Source: a virus. Taken from it: 33,769 bases of DNA. Positions 12,490 to 22,222 of the stretch are shown piece by piece (the stretch's first letter is position 1; each line of letters opens with the position of its first letter). Where the stretch lies: positions 1 through 33,769 of the IMG/VR virus record IMGVR_UViG_3300020474_000052; one strand, written 5' to 3'. The position numbers were made by a program, and so were the translations under genes. The notes beneath the pieces are model-generated. The model did no database searches and was not told the DNA's origin. It was given only the letters and a program-made list of their open reading frames with translations.

Positions 12490-13152
12490 TTATGAAACTT
12501 TATTCTTAACAGAACTTTTACATCCAAAGAAAGATGTAATAGCATATCTACCATAACCGTCAAAATAATCAGAATCTTCAATACTAACTTTTTTAACACC
12601 ATGTTCTACCCAACCAGGAAACATAATTAAAGAATTATTTTCGCAAGATATTTCATAATCATATTTTGGAAAATACAATTCTCCACCACTAAATTTCTTT
12701 GGTTCTTTATAAAAATATGAGAATGCTAAAAACATCATACTTTTATCAGTATGGGGATCATAATATTCTCCATCATGATAATATCTTACTTTTGTAGTAT
12801 CATAGTTCGTTTTATTAGCAAGACAACAAGAATCATGTATAGATGCAAAAGCACTTGTTACACTATCATCAAATACTTTTCTATTTACTGTTAATATATT
12901 TGATAAATTTCTGTAATCAGAACCTCCAGAATTAGTGCGATCAATATATATTGAATCTAGCATTAATGCTTTTGCATTTGTATATCCAGCAATACCTCCA
13001 TAGTTTTCTGCACTTAATAGTTTTCCTGGTTTTGTATAGAAATTTAACTCTTCCCAAATTAATTTTAATTCTTCATCATTATAAAAATTTTCAAAAATTA
13101 CATGTGGAAAAGGAAATTCATTCAGCAGTGCAGATATATTCTCAGGTTTCAT
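12490..13152 (-). CDS. 2-oxoglutarate/Fe(II)-dependent oxygenase (prolyl 4-hydroxylase-like)
   Basis: A 220-aa cupin-fold oxygenase. The iron ligands are visible as HTD (His134, Asp136) and His184 in WVEHGV, and Arg202 in GRYAITSFF would bind 2-oxoglutarate. The core segments SGGELYFPKYDY and NNSLIMFPGW are typical of the phage and bacterial P4H-like group. Such genes are frequent in cyanophages; substrates are mostly unknown and may be proteins or modified bases. Its place right after the tail adhesin gene and under a late promoter suggests modification of a structural protein, which is inference. Length is normal for a single-domain enzyme. Confidence 0.9.
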   Translation of the reverse strand: MKPENISALLNEFPFPHVIFENFYNDEELKLIWEELNFYTKPGKLLSAENYGGIAGYTNAKALMLDSIYIDRTNSGGSDYRNLSNILTVNRKVFDDSVTSAFASIHDSCCLANKTNYDTTKVRYYHDGEYYDPHTDKSMMFLAFSYFYKEPKKFSGGELYFPKYDYEISCENNSLIMFPGWVEHGVKKVSIEDSDYFDGYGRYAITSFFGCKSSVKNKVS

Positions 13153-13174
13153 ATTTATAAAAAATCAATCGTAT

Positions 13175-13182
13175 TATTTATT
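13175..13182 (-). promoter_or_regulatory. T4-type late promoter
   Basis: AATAAATA on the minus strand, about 23 bases before the oxygenase ATG. A second TATAAATA-like string runs into the ATG itself and would start transcription inside the gene, so I prefer this one. Confidence 0.5.
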
Positions 13183-13187
13183 GCAAG

Positions 13188-14333
13188 TTAAGAAAAACTT
13201 TGGCTGGATGTACCACCTCTAATTTGATCAGTTTCTCCTGATGTGTTTGGAGCTGAAACTCCAGATATTATGATAGCATATCCATTAAATCCTCCATTAC
13301 CACCAGATCCTTCTGCTTGTTCATTTTTCTCAGCATCACCACCACCTCCTTCACCACCTCTATTCTCATTGTTTTCATTATCAGGTCCACCATTTTCACC
13401 ATCTTCGGCATCATCATCATCGGCATTACCATTGCCCGGAGCTCCACCTCGCTCTCCACCCTCACCAACACTACCCCAACTTCCACCACCACCTCCACCA
13501 CCAGCTTTTACACCTTTTCTTTCACCATCTAGATCGAATTTACCTTTTCCACCATTGCCACCAGATGTTGTACTACCGCCTCCTCCATTATTACCATTAT
13601 CTCGTCCTCCACCTCCTGCACCAGCAGGAACTCCGGCACCTCCTCCACCACCAGAACCTCCTATTTCTTGTTCTTCCTCATTACGGGCACCACCTGATCC
13701 TCCACCTCCTCCACCACCACCGTAGACTCTTCCTCCAGATTGAACATTAATATTTTCTACGAAATAACTAATTCCTATTGCTGACGAACCATCTCCTCCA
13801 TTTTCTCCATTAGCATCTGCTTTTCTTTGATCGTCCGTTTCACCCTCTCCTTGACCACCACCTTCTCCACCTCCTCCACCACGACCGTAGACTCTTCCCT
13901 CATTACCAATCTCAATATCTAACTTTGTTCCTTCTTCCCAAGAAGTCCCTGTTCTTAATGAGCAACTGGTTCTACCTCCCCCACCACCTATAGTAGAACT
14001 AACATGAATTATTACTCTAGTTCCGGAACTGTCTCCTGGTTTACTTTTAAATCCTCCAATTACGGTAACACCACTATTATCATTATATCTACTACGGGCA
14101 TTCGATGGCCTATTCTCACTACTAGAGTAATGAACAACAACATTCAAACTTTTACTGTAAAAATTACTAAAAGATATTGATCCCGATGTTGGAATTCCTT
14201 CATCTAAACGAAAATCAGCATCACCAACTTCTTGATCAACACGATAGTTACCTAATTTATTACCTGTAGGAGATCCAAACTCTCTTACAATATCACTAAA
14301 TTTTAGTGGTGAACCAGTGGATTTAATAGTCAT
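13188..14333 (-). CDS. Glycine-rich tail adhesin-like protein (381 aa)
   Basis: Residues 1-60 (MTIKSTGSPLKFSDIVREFG, then GIPTSGSISFSNFYSKS) form an N-terminal module I recognise from marine phage tail proteins. Residues about 65-135 are strand-rich. From about 145 to 350 the protein is dominated by poly-Gly blocks separated by short acidic or basic inserts (GGGGGEGGGQGEGE, YGGGGGGGGSGGA). A non-Gly end follows (YAIIISGVSAPNTSGETDQI). Gly-rich motifs of this kind form the polyglycine-II core in T4-superfamily gp38 adhesins, where the loops contact the host. It is directly downstream of the fibre gene, as gp38 is. Likely at the fibre tip; host-range function is inference. Confidence 0.75.
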   Translation of the reverse strand: MTIKSTGSPLKFSDIVREFGSPTGNKLGNYRVDQEVGDADFRLDEGIPTSGSISFSNFYSKSLNVVVHYSSSENRPSNARSRYNDNSGVTVIGGFKSKPGDSSGTRVIIHVSSTIGGGGGRTSCSLRTGTSWEEGTKLDIEIGNEGRVYGRGGGGGEGGGQGEGETDDQRKADANGENGGDGSSAIGISYFVENINVQSGGRVYGGGGGGGGSGGARNEEEQEIGGSGGGGGAGVPAGAGGGGRDNGNNGGGGSTTSGGNGGKGKFDLDGERKGVKAGGGGGGGSWGSVGEGGERGGAPGNGNADDDDAEDGENGGPDNENNENRGGEGGGGDAEKNEQAEGSGGNGGFNGYAIIISGVSAPNTSGETDQIRGGTSSQSFS

Positions 14334-14339
14334 AAGTTT

Positions 14340-16175
14340 TTAGAAGAGATCGTTCCAGGTTGAACCATTCCAAGTTTGAAGTTTGTTAGTAGATATATTA
14401 TAAATCGTTGCACCTGCCTCATCAGCACCTAATGGATCAGAACTCTGATTTGTAAGACCATCTCTTTGTGTAGTGGTGACTTTTGGTGGAATCATATAAG
14501 CAGATGTAGTATTGATACCAACTATAGTTGACATATCAACAGCACATTTTGGATTATCAGTTGTACCAATACTTATACCTGTTCTTGCTCTGACAGACCC
14601 TTCTGTAAGTAATGATGCATTGCTTACCGCAGTAGTTCCTATACCTACTTTATTAAGTAGAACATGATTAAATGTTGAAATTCCAGATGCTGTATTTACA
14701 TTACCACTTAAATTACCAGTCACATTACCAGTTAAATTTGCACTTAATGATTGAGTAAGAGTAAGAGAATCTGCAGATAATGCACCAACAATAGTTACAT
14801 CTTGATCAAAGTTTGCATTACCAGTAAATGTAGAAATTCCTTGGACATTTAATCTTTGTGAAGGATTTGTAATACCTATACCTAAATTTCCTCCCTGAGT
14901 CAGGGTCATCAAATTACTGAATCCACCTCTATTCCAGTTGAAATTAGTATCACTTGTAGTAGTAATTCCTGCCTGAAGATAAAAATTAACATTACCCCAA
15001 CCAAAATTCATAAAATCTAATGAGTTTTCGGTGCTATCTGGATATGCCCCTGATGTATTTCCATATTTGACCATACCAGAATTATTATCATCAAGATTTC
15101 TACCAACTCTTAATGATGATGCATTAGTATCACTTCCTACATATATTTCTGCTGCTCCAGATTGTTGAATATGTAGTGCATCAGTTGGAGAAGCAGTTCC
15201 TATTCCTACACTTGTAAATTGTGGAGTAACAGGAAGTCTATCATTACTGAGAGTTCCTGTAGTAATATTAGCAGCATCTGTTAAGTTAGTGGCAGTTGTA
15301 GCAGTTCCGGTTACATTACCAATAAAAGTAGTTGCCGTTATAATACCGGCAGACATTGTAATTGCTGTTCCGACTTTAAGATCAGTAAAAGTAGAAACAC
15401 CAGAAGAAGCATTAACATTACCAGTTACATCACCAGTTACATTACCAATAAAAGTAGTTGCCGTTACAATACCGGCAGACATTGTAATTGCTGTTCCAAC
15501 TTTAAGTTCGGTAAAAGTAGAGATTCCACTAGTTACATCACCAGTTACATTACCAGTAAGATTTCCTATAAATGTAGTTGCCGTTATAATACCGGCAGAC
15601 ATTGTAATTGCTGTTCCAACTTTAAGTTCGGTAAAAGTAGAAACACCACTCGAATTTAAATCACCAGTTACATTGCCAGAAAAAGTAGTTGCTGTTATAA
15701 TTCCAGTAACATCAACATTACCAATTACAGAAAGTTCGGGATCAGATGCACCAGGACTTGTTGTGGTATTAAGACCAATCTTTGAGGTTGTATGAAGACC
15801 TACTCCACCATTATCAGTAATAAATGTAGTTCTTGCAAATCCAATTAAATTATCAACAGTCTCTCCATTTGCCAGTTTAAGTGTTGCTGCCGTAAGAGCA
15901 CCACCAACATTTACACCATTAGCAATATCTATACTACTTGCGGTTAATACTCCAACGGTCGTTATACCAGATATCTCAACATTTTGAGATACATTTAAAT
16001 CTCGTGTCGTGGTTAATCCAGTAACTCTTAAACCTTTATCTCCATAAACATTTAACAAATAGTTTTGTGGGATGGAAGTTCCAATTCCCACAAGACCATT
16101 TGAATTAATTACGAAATTATCATTATCAACTTGAAGACCAGACCTAAAATTAAATGACTTCCTAATATTTGCCAT
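14340..16175 (-). CDS. Repeat-containing tail fibre protein (611 aa)
   Basis: Tail-fibre type: start MANIRKSFNFRSGLQVDNDN, then VGIGTSIP-like strands and a central region of four tandem units of about 40 residues (STFTELKVGTAITMSAGIIT, then ATTFIGNVTG), then more VGIGT strands. The ending TTTQRDGLTNQSS and LQTWNGSTWNDLF is common at phage fibre C-termini. The units probably build a trimeric beta-helical shaft. A late promoter overlaps the end of the upstream gene. It lies between the 1890-aa protein and the Gly-rich adhesin, which fits a fibre with an adhesin tip. No S74 domain here. Confidence 0.82.
   Translation of the reverse strand: MANIRKSFNFRSGLQVDNDNFVINSNGLVGIGTSIPQNYLLNVYGDKGLRVTGLTTTRDLNVSQNVEISGITTVGVLTASSIDIANGVNVGGALTAATLKLANGETVDNLIGFARTTFITDNGGVGLHTTSKIGLNTTTSPGASDPELSVIGNVDVTGIITATTFSGNVTGDLNSSGVSTFTELKVGTAITMSAGIITATTFIGNLTGNVTGDVTSGISTFTELKVGTAITMSAGIVTATTFIGNVTGDVTGNVNASSGVSTFTDLKVGTAITMSAGIITATTFIGNVTGTATTATNLTDAANITTGTLSNDRLPVTPQFTSVGIGTASPTDALHIQQSGAAEIYVGSDTNASSLRVGRNLDDNNSGMVKYGNTSGAYPDSTENSLDFMNFGWGNVNFYLQAGITTTSDTNFNWNRGGFSNLMTLTQGGNLGIGITNPSQRLNVQGISTFTGNANFDQDVTIVGALSADSLTLTQSLSANLTGNVTGNLSGNVNTASGISTFNHVLLNKVGIGTTAVSNASLLTEGSVRARTGISIGTTDNPKCAVDMSTIVGINTTSAYMIPPKVTTTQRDGLTNQSSDPLGADEAGATIYNISTNKLQTWNGSTWNDLF
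15331..15730 (-). repeat. Tandem coding repeat, four units of about 111-126 bp
   Basis: Matching units begin at 15331, 15457, 15577 and, more diverged, 15688 (spacings 126, 120, 111, all whole codons). The first three keep the string gttgccgttayaataccggc nearly unchanged at DNA level; the fourth has drifted. The unit length differences show codon-scale insertions of VTG/NVT repeats. Confidence 0.85.
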
Positions 16176-16192
16176 TATTGCAACTTTTAGAG

Positions 16193-19100
16193 TTATTTAT
16201 CTTCTAATCTCTGTTCAAGTTTTTCAACCTTATCAGAGAGTTCTTTGATTGCCTCAATTAGAAGTGGGACAACTTTATCATATTGAACTGTTATGTATTT
16301 ATCATCAACTGGTGCCGGATGAACTACTTCAGGAAGAACTTTCTGAACTTCTTGTGCGGAAACACCCGCATAAGTAATATCCGGATTAAATCCAAGTTTT
16401 TCACCAATCTCATTAAACTTATATGTAAATCCATTTAATGAATTAACCTTAAAGAGTGCGTCTGTTATTGGAGAAATATTGGTTTTTAATCTTTCATCTG
16501 AAGCAAAGGCAGTAATATCATCAGTAACACTAAGTGCTCCTGTTATACTAGCACCAGCGTCAGTGGTTTCAAATTTCTTACTACCGTTAAAATAAAGATC
16601 TACACCATCATTATAACGGCAGATAATACTATTTTCGTCTGTTTTTGCTCTAATGTAAATCGTAGGATCTTCTGTAGATGCAGTTCCTAAATTTCGAATC
16701 ATTAAATACCCAGTTTCACTCTCAATGAATGAATTTGTTCCGTTATGTCTAAGTCCTAAATCATTACCAGTACCAACATAAATGTATTCATTATCATTTA
16801 CTTTGATTTGATCGGCAGTTAAAGTACCACTAAGTATTGTATCAGCAGAAAGATTAATCTCACCACTACCATTAGGATTAAGTGTAATATCTCCATTGGT
16901 ATCTTGTGAAGAAATAGTATTGCCATTAATTACTATATTGTCAATTTCTGCACTGCCATTGACATCTAAAATACCAGTGACATTAACCTCACCACTACCA
17001 TTAGGATTAAGTGTAATATCTCCATTGGTATCTTGTGAAGAAATAGTATTACCATTAATTCTTATATTGTCAATGTCTGCTCTACCATTAACATCTAAAA
17101 TACCAGTTACAGTAGTATTTGTTTGAATATTAACTAAATTTCCTGCAGAAGCATTAATATTCAAATTACCACTTGTTGAAGTTAGTTCATTTGTAGTGCC
17201 ATTAAGAGTAACATTACCGACTGTGGCATTTGATGCAGTAATTGTTTTACCGACACCAACACCACCAGTAACTACAAGTGCTCCAGATGTAGTTCCGGTA
17301 GAGTCAGTTGCATTAGCAATTTTTACTTGAGCATTTGCTTTAATTTTTCCATCAAAAGTAACAGGTCCACCAAACTGTGAAAGAACCTGTCCAGAATCCC
17401 CACCTTCTACAACTAATCTTTCTTTAATTGTAACTTCATCAAATACTGCACTCAATCTTGATGGGTCTTCACCAGTCACAGTTGGGACTGGAATATCAAA
17501 ATTAGTTTCTTCTCCAGTTGCAGATGATTTCTTCTGGTTTCCAATATAGAAATCACCTTTGTTATTCATACCAGTATAAACAACAAGACCAGCACCTCTT
17601 TCTTGTGCCTGTGACAAGAACTCTTCCCTTTCTGTGATTGTTCTGTCCTGAACCTGTGGAAGTGCTGTAGAATAGTTTCCTGGTCCATATCCAAGATACT
17701 CAAATGTATGACCAGAAGCACGAATAATTGATGGTCTACGGAATTCAATTGAAGGAACTTTAATCTTTTTGATTATTGCATTCTGTGTATGTCCTTCAGG
17801 TGAAGTAGCAAGTGCTCCACGAATAACGGTAATTTTATCTGTAGGAGTTCCACTAAGAGAATCACTTGCAATTCTCATAATTTCATTATCAATCTGAATA
17901 TAAGAACCTAATGGGAACCTTGTCATAGTTCCGGCAATACCAGCAGCACTACTTACAGAGAACGATGATGTTGCTGGACTATGATTAATATCTTCTTCTA
18001 AAGTTAATGTTTCTCCATCAAAAATAGTAATCGCTCTTGCCTGAAGATTTTCATCCGTCTTATCAGAAACACCTATATTTGATGATAAACCGTGCTTCAG
18101 AATAAATCCATCACCAACATTAGTTACATTAGATTCTGAATTGAAAGTAAATGTATTGAAATCTACAACTTCTCCGACTGTGAAATCCCCTTTATTGATA
18201 TTAGTATTAGTAATAATTCTAAACTTATTACCAACGGTTAATCCATGTCCGTTAGTGGTATTGATAGTTACAATTCCATTAGAAAAACTCTTAGATGATA
18301 TATCAATAGTGGGTGCAGTCACAAATGCATAATTATCTGAAGTAATTACCGGATCACCAGTTGTTCTTGCAATCGAAATACTATTTTTAGCAGTGACACC
18401 AGTAATACGATGATAAGTATCAGTTCCTATTCCAATACCAGTAAACTGAACTACATCTCCAATATGAGATGAAATTCCAGCAGAAGTAACCGTAAAGTCA
18501 TTATTAGTTCCTGCTCCAATTACACGAGTATCCAAATAATATGTTGCTGCAGAATAATTAGAACTACCGTTCATTATTTCAGCAGAAGTTATATTACCTC
18601 CAGAAGCAACAACAACTTTTGCAGTTACACCTTGCCAAGCATTATCAAAAGCAATACCACTACTAATTGGATTTGCTACTGTAGAAATTTTTACATTATA
18701 ATAAGTTCCTGGAGTGAATCCTGAAGTTGAAGCATTAAGACTTCCAGATACAATACTATTAAAGTTATGATTTTTATCAAAAACGATAGTTGGTGTTGTT
18801 GATGTTGGGTTTGTGACTGATGCTACATCAAGTCCAATACCAAGTGATGTTAGTAATACGTCGGCACTTTCTCTTGTAATACTCTTCTTAAGATCATCAG
18901 TTTGAACTTCTCCAATTGGAGACCTTAAAGCATATGTGGTTGCTGAGTTAGGATCATCATTAGGATTATCTCTATCAAGTTGTGGATATAAATCAGTTAC
19001 ATTCTGACTATACTCAAGATTAGTGAATTCATTCTGAATAGTATTATTAGAATTCAGTGTGTAAATGTGATACACACCATTTGAATCACCATCATTATAT

Positions 19101-21865
19101 TCAGAGATAATTTCATTTCTATAAACATAAAGATTTGACTGTAGGTCAGTTCTCTCAAATCTTGGAAGTGATGTTGTTCTGTCATTTACATTATTTGTAA
19201 ATGTTCCTGGAGTTAATGTTGTTGTATATGTGAATTCTGAATCGTTAACACTAGTGACATCATATGTTCCATTATACCCTTTATCAATTAATCCAGTAGT
19301 GTTTGTAGAATCAGTTACATTCTTAATAGTAACTGAATCACCAACTTTTAAATTATGGGGTAATTCTGCAAGAACAGTGACTGTTGGTGATGAGAACGAA
19401 CAGGTACTAATAAAACTTGGACTTCGATTATAGTTGTAATTTGTGGTATCAATAGTAGTTCTATTTGTATCCGCAGTTCCTACATATCCAGTAGTACTAG
19501 ATTCTTGAAGAACAAATCCTGCTTCTGGTGTCTTTGCATTTCCAAGTTGACTTGGAACTACAACTCTAACTTTATAAATCTTCTCGTCTAAACTTCTAGT
19601 ATCTGGAATTCTTTTGATAATAGTTGGTTCTGATGCACCAGTTCCTGAAAGTTGTCCGGTTATAGTATTTCCAGTCGCATTTACATTAATATACCATTGA
19701 CTTCCATCCCATTGAACTGGATGTCCGGCATCACCAGATTGTTTATCAGAAACTCTCGTAAGAATCTTTAGATTTGTTCCACCATATACCGTAATTGGTT
19801 CGTCTGAAAATGCTTCTGCTTCTGATGCGGCAAGTTTAACAGTTGTATTATTTGGAGCAATTACATAATAAACTGTGTTGGTTCTTAAATTTTCTGGTAG
19901 GTCTCCATCATCACTGATAATGATAACCTTTTCACCTGTTGTTAAACTATGAGTTCCTGTCGTGAATATATTTGATGAAGGTCCAGAAGTTACCGGATAC
20001 TCTTTGAATGATGAAGAACCATCAGTCATTAGAATATCTGCCGAATATTCTGTTCCTCCAACAGTAAGATAAAGTTTATCATTTACTTTTGCACCAACAC
20101 GATATCCTTGTGTAAGAATTGGTGGTTTTACATCCTCATTATTAAATCCAAAGAGATATAATTTAGTTGAAGTATTTGAAGAATCTTGATCAATAGTCAA
20201 CCAATCAACATCTTCCTCAGTTGAGTGTAATGCTCTTGGTGGAATAATATGAGTAATAAATGCTTTGTTATCCTTCTCAAATGCTTCTTTCTTAAATCCT
20301 TCAGAGATTAGTGATAATTGACCAAAGTTAGAGTTTGAGTTGGTTACAGAGGCATCTCCACCACTCTGTGCTTCAAAATGTTTGTTATATCCAATCGCAA
20401 AAACTGAAACAATTTGAACAATTGCATCATTGGTCATCTTGATGTGAGTTTGTTCCCATCCTTTTCTATAGATTGCATCGGAATCTAAATGATATACAGT
20501 TCCAGTTGATGAAGATTTTGAAGATAGTTCTGAACCAGTTTGAGTTATTCCTGTAGAATAGAAAGTATTTTCATACTGTCTAGATGATGGAATGTATTTT
20601 ACAAATGCTCTATCATCTTTTTGGAGACTAATCCCAGTAAATTGAGCCACGACCATGCTACGGAATCCAGTTGCTTTGGATCCGTCAGTAAGCATTCCAT
20701 TCATACCCCATACAGAACGCATGGAGACATTGAAAACATAAGGAGAAGCACCAGAAACTGTATCAGTTTCGATTGTTACGGTTCCTTCATTTGGTGTTGC
20801 TGTAGGTGTAATAAGTGCTGGATCAGATGATATAGTGTAGAAAAAGATATTATCACTAATCGTGCTAACTTCTGTGACTCTAGTTGAAATATTATACTGA
20901 GAATCTGATACATCCTTAATACGAATTGGTGTTCCTACATCTAACCCATGAGCACCTTGTGTAGTAACAGTAATTCTTCTTGTTGGTGTTGCACCATCAC
21001 CTGATATAATTGATGTGATTGTAATAGGATCTGCTGCAAATGCACCAACAATCTCATACTCTGGTCTTACTGAAGTAAATCCTTCTTTATTTCCAGGGAA
21101 TACATCATTAGAATCAACTGCTCTACCTGATCCATTACTATATGCCTTTGATAGTTTCGCATAATACATATTGAGGTCTGTCACACCTTTAGTGCCAACC
21201 TCATTTACACCATCAGCATATTCAAATACTGTAAGTTTATGGTGTGAAAATGTCGGACTTGATTTAAGTTCAAAATTACCTTCTTGTGTATAAACAGTTC
21301 CAAACTCATCTCCATCAAAAATAGAGAACTGCCAGAAATAACATGCTCCAGTAATTCTAAAAATAGCAGAATTTGGAACGGTATCATCAGTTGGATTAGG
21401 AATATAAAGAGGGCGTAATTTGGTCTTTCTTAAATCAAGACCAACAATTGAAGTTCCACGAGGGACAATTACACCACCATATACACTATTAAACTTATAA
21501 AGGTCATTATCTTTTTGTGTTAAGTCAAAAATAGAATCTAATGATAACGGATAATCTCTTATCGCAGTTCCATCAGGAGTTGTAGTAGTTCCTGCACTAT
21601 CAATAGTATAACCTGGACGGTTATCAATAATGTGATTACCAGGCATCAAGAGAATTGTAGTCTTCTCAACCTCGTCGTTGTTATTACCTTTTACATATGA
21701 AAATCTCGCAGACTCAATTAATGCTCTCTGAATTGTCTTAAACGGACGAGCAAGTGAGTTTCCTTGATTACTAATACTATCAGTTGAGTCTAAATCTGAT
21801 GGACTTACATATAATATACGACCCTCAGTGTTCTTAATAATAGAATCTAATTTATTCAGAGGCAT
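16193..21865 (-). CDS. Very large virion structural protein with S74 auto-chaperone end (1890 aa)
   Basis: I recognise this as the giant cyanophage structural protein with the start MPLNKLDSIIKNTEGRILYV and SLARPFKTIQRALIESARFS, followed by a beta-helix-like segment (GGVIVPRGTSIVGLDLRKTK). A long strand-rich middle holds sub-repeats such as HGLDVGTPIRIKDV and HNLKVGDSVTIKNV. Two near-identical 43-residue repeats (ILDVNGxAxIDNIxINGNTI) lie near residue 1600. The end is a peptidase S74 intramolecular chaperone (from about 1789: SDERLKTNIS, then AGVSAQEVQKVLPEVV, with a final coiled coil). By analogy with endosialidase fibres, Ser1789 and Lys1794 cut the chaperone off after trimer folding. Likely baseplate or fibre component at the virion surface; the exact place is unknown. 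A late promoter precedes it. Confidence 0.88.
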   Translation of the reverse strand: MPLNKLDSIIKNTEGRILYVSPSDLDSTDSISNQGNSLARPFKTIQRALIESARFSYVKGNNNDEVEKTTILLMPGNHIIDNRPGYTIDSAGTTTTPDGTAIRDYPLSLDSIFDLTQKDNDLYKFNSVYGGVIVPRGTSIVGLDLRKTKLRPLYIPNPTDDTVPNSAIFRITGACYFWQFSIFDGDEFGTVYTQEGNFELKSSPTFSHHKLTVFEYADGVNEVGTKGVTDLNMYYAKLSKAYSNGSGRAVDSNDVFPGNKEGFTSVRPEYEIVGAFAADPITITSIISGDGATPTRRITVTTQGAHGLDVGTPIRIKDVSDSQYNISTRVTEVSTISDNIFFYTISSDPALITPTATPNEGTVTIETDTVSGASPYVFNVSMRSVWGMNGMLTDGSKATGFRSMVVAQFTGISLQKDDRAFVKYIPSSRQYENTFYSTGITQTGSELSSKSSSTGTVYHLDSDAIYRKGWEQTHIKMTNDAIVQIVSVFAIGYNKHFEAQSGGDASVTNSNSNFGQLSLISEGFKKEAFEKDNKAFITHIIPPRALHSTEEDVDWLTIDQDSSNTSTKLYLFGFNNEDVKPPILTQGYRVGAKVNDKLYLTVGGTEYSADILMTDGSSSFKEYPVTSGPSSNIFTTGTHSLTTGEKVIIISDDGDLPENLRTNTVYYVIAPNNTTVKLAASEAEAFSDEPITVYGGTNLKILTRVSDKQSGDAGHPVQWDGSQWYINVNATGNTITGQLSGTGASEPTIIKRIPDTRSLDEKIYKVRVVVPSQLGNAKTPEAGFVLQESSTTGYVGTADTNRTTIDTTNYNYNRSPSFISTCSFSSPTVTVLAELPHNLKVGDSVTIKNVTDSTNTTGLIDKGYNGTYDVTSVNDSEFTYTTTLTPGTFTNNVNDRTTSLPRFERTDLQSNLYVYRNEIISEYNDGDSNGVYHIYTLNSNNTIQNEFTNLEYSQNVTDLYPQLDRDNPNDDPNSATTYALRSPIGEVQTDDLKKSITRESADVLLTSLGIGLDVASVTNPTSTTPTIVFDKNHNFNSIVSGSLNASTSGFTPGTYYNVKISTVANPISSGIAFDNAWQGVTAKVVVASGGNITSAEIMNGSSNYSAATYYLDTRVIGAGTNNDFTVTSAGISSHIGDVVQFTGIGIGTDTYHRITGVTAKNSISIARTTGDPVITSDNYAFVTAPTIDISSKSFSNGIVTINTTNGHGLTVGNKFRIITNTNINKGDFTVGEVVDFNTFTFNSESNVTNVGDGFILKHGLSSNIGVSDKTDENLQARAITIFDGETLTLEEDINHSPATSSFSVSSAAGIAGTMTRFPLGSYIQIDNEIMRIASDSLSGTPTDKITVIRGALATSPEGHTQNAIIKKIKVPSIEFRRPSIIRASGHTFEYLGYGPGNYSTALPQVQDRTITEREEFLSQAQERGAGLVVYTGMNNKGDFYIGNQKKSSATGEETNFDIPVPTVTGEDPSRLSAVFDEVTIKERLVVEGGDSGQVLSQFGGPVTFDGKIKANAQVKIANATDSTGTTSGALVVTGGVGVGKTITASNATVGNVTLNGTTNELTSTSGNLNINASAGNLVNIQTNTTVTGILDVNGRADIDNIRINGNTISSQDTNGDITLNPNGSGEVNVTGILDVNGSAEIDNIVINGNTISSQDTNGDITLNPNGSGEINLSADTILSGTLTADQIKVNDNEYIYVGTGNDLGLRHNGTNSFIESETGYLMIRNLGTASTEDPTIYIRAKTDENSIICRYNDGVDLYFNGSKKFETTDAGASITGALSVTDDITAFASDERLKTNISPITDALFKVNSLNGFTYKFNEIGEKLGFNPDITYAGVSAQEVQKVLPEVVHPAPVDDKYITVQYDKVVPLLIEAIKELSDKVEKLEQRLEDK
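16194..16201 (-). promoter_or_regulatory. T4-type late promoter of the 611-aa fibre gene
   Basis: GATAAATA on the minus strand, overlapping the last codons of the 1890-aa gene (GAAGATAAATAA contains its stop). Confidence 0.6.
16861..17110 (-). repeat. Two-copy in-frame repeat of 129 bp
   Basis: Copies start at 16861 and 16990. The first 70 bases are almost identical, the rest drift. Together they encode the ILDVNGxAxIDNIxINGNTI units of the 1890-aa protein. Confidence 0.85.
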
Positions 21866-21897
21866 TGTATTACTGCTTCTATGCTATTTCTATAATT

Positions 21898-21905
21898 TAT
21901 TTATC
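21898..21905 (-). promoter_or_regulatory. T4-type late promoter of the 1890-aa gene
   Basis: GATAAATA at the end of the upstream gene, about 33 bases before the ATG at 21865. Confidence 0.6.
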
Positions 21906-22206
21906 TCAGTAAATCCTCTTCTCCATTATAGAAACTTTGTATTTCTTCTGGTAAATTCTCAGGATTCAATATCTCAATATCATCAAAACAAGGATGGCAC
22001 TTTTCCATGATCAAATAATTAGAACCTTTGTAAATATCTTCTCCTGAATAATCTTGATTACTATTTGCTTCTTCTACTATTTGTTTATCATAAAAGTATC
22101 CTACAGGTAGGTCATCAAATGTAAATGGTATATCATTTAAGAAAAAAATTTTAACAATTTCTTTTTTATTTAACCAGCAATTCTTTGTGGTTACTATGAA
22201 AGACAT
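21901..22206 (-). CDS. Hypothetical protein (101 aa)
   Basis: I start it at the ATG at 22206 (MSFIVTTKNCWLNKKEIVKI), which follows the late-promoter-like AATAAATA at 22224-22231. An in-frame extension to 22245 would overlap the upstream gene and add a Lys/Asn run. The protein is acidic near its end (FDDIEILNPENLPEEIQSFY) and contains a Cys-His-Pro-Cys segment (EKCHPCFDD) that could bind a metal. Unrecognised; its position suggests a late, possibly structural or assembly role. Confidence 0.72.
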   Translation of the reverse strand: MSFIVTTKNCWLNKKEIVKIFFLNDIPFTFDDLPVGYFYDKQIVEEANSNQDYSGEDIYKGSNYLIMEKCHPCFDDIEILNPENLPEEIQSFYNGEEDLLR

Positions 22207-22222
22207 AATATTATTCTTTCTT

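Noticed and set aside
13243-13725. Long plus-strand ORF rich in proline
   Set aside because: It is the antisense of the glycine-rich minus-strand gene (GGN codons become proline codons); no ribosome binding site.
15331-15730. Regularly spaced repeats that might suggest a CRISPR array
   Set aside because: They are in-frame codon repeats inside the fibre gene, with spacers that are also coding and no palindromic repeat unit.
15289-15795. 168-aa plus-strand ORF over the fibre gene repeats
   Set aside because: Antisense shadow of the minus-strand repeat units, with no start signal.
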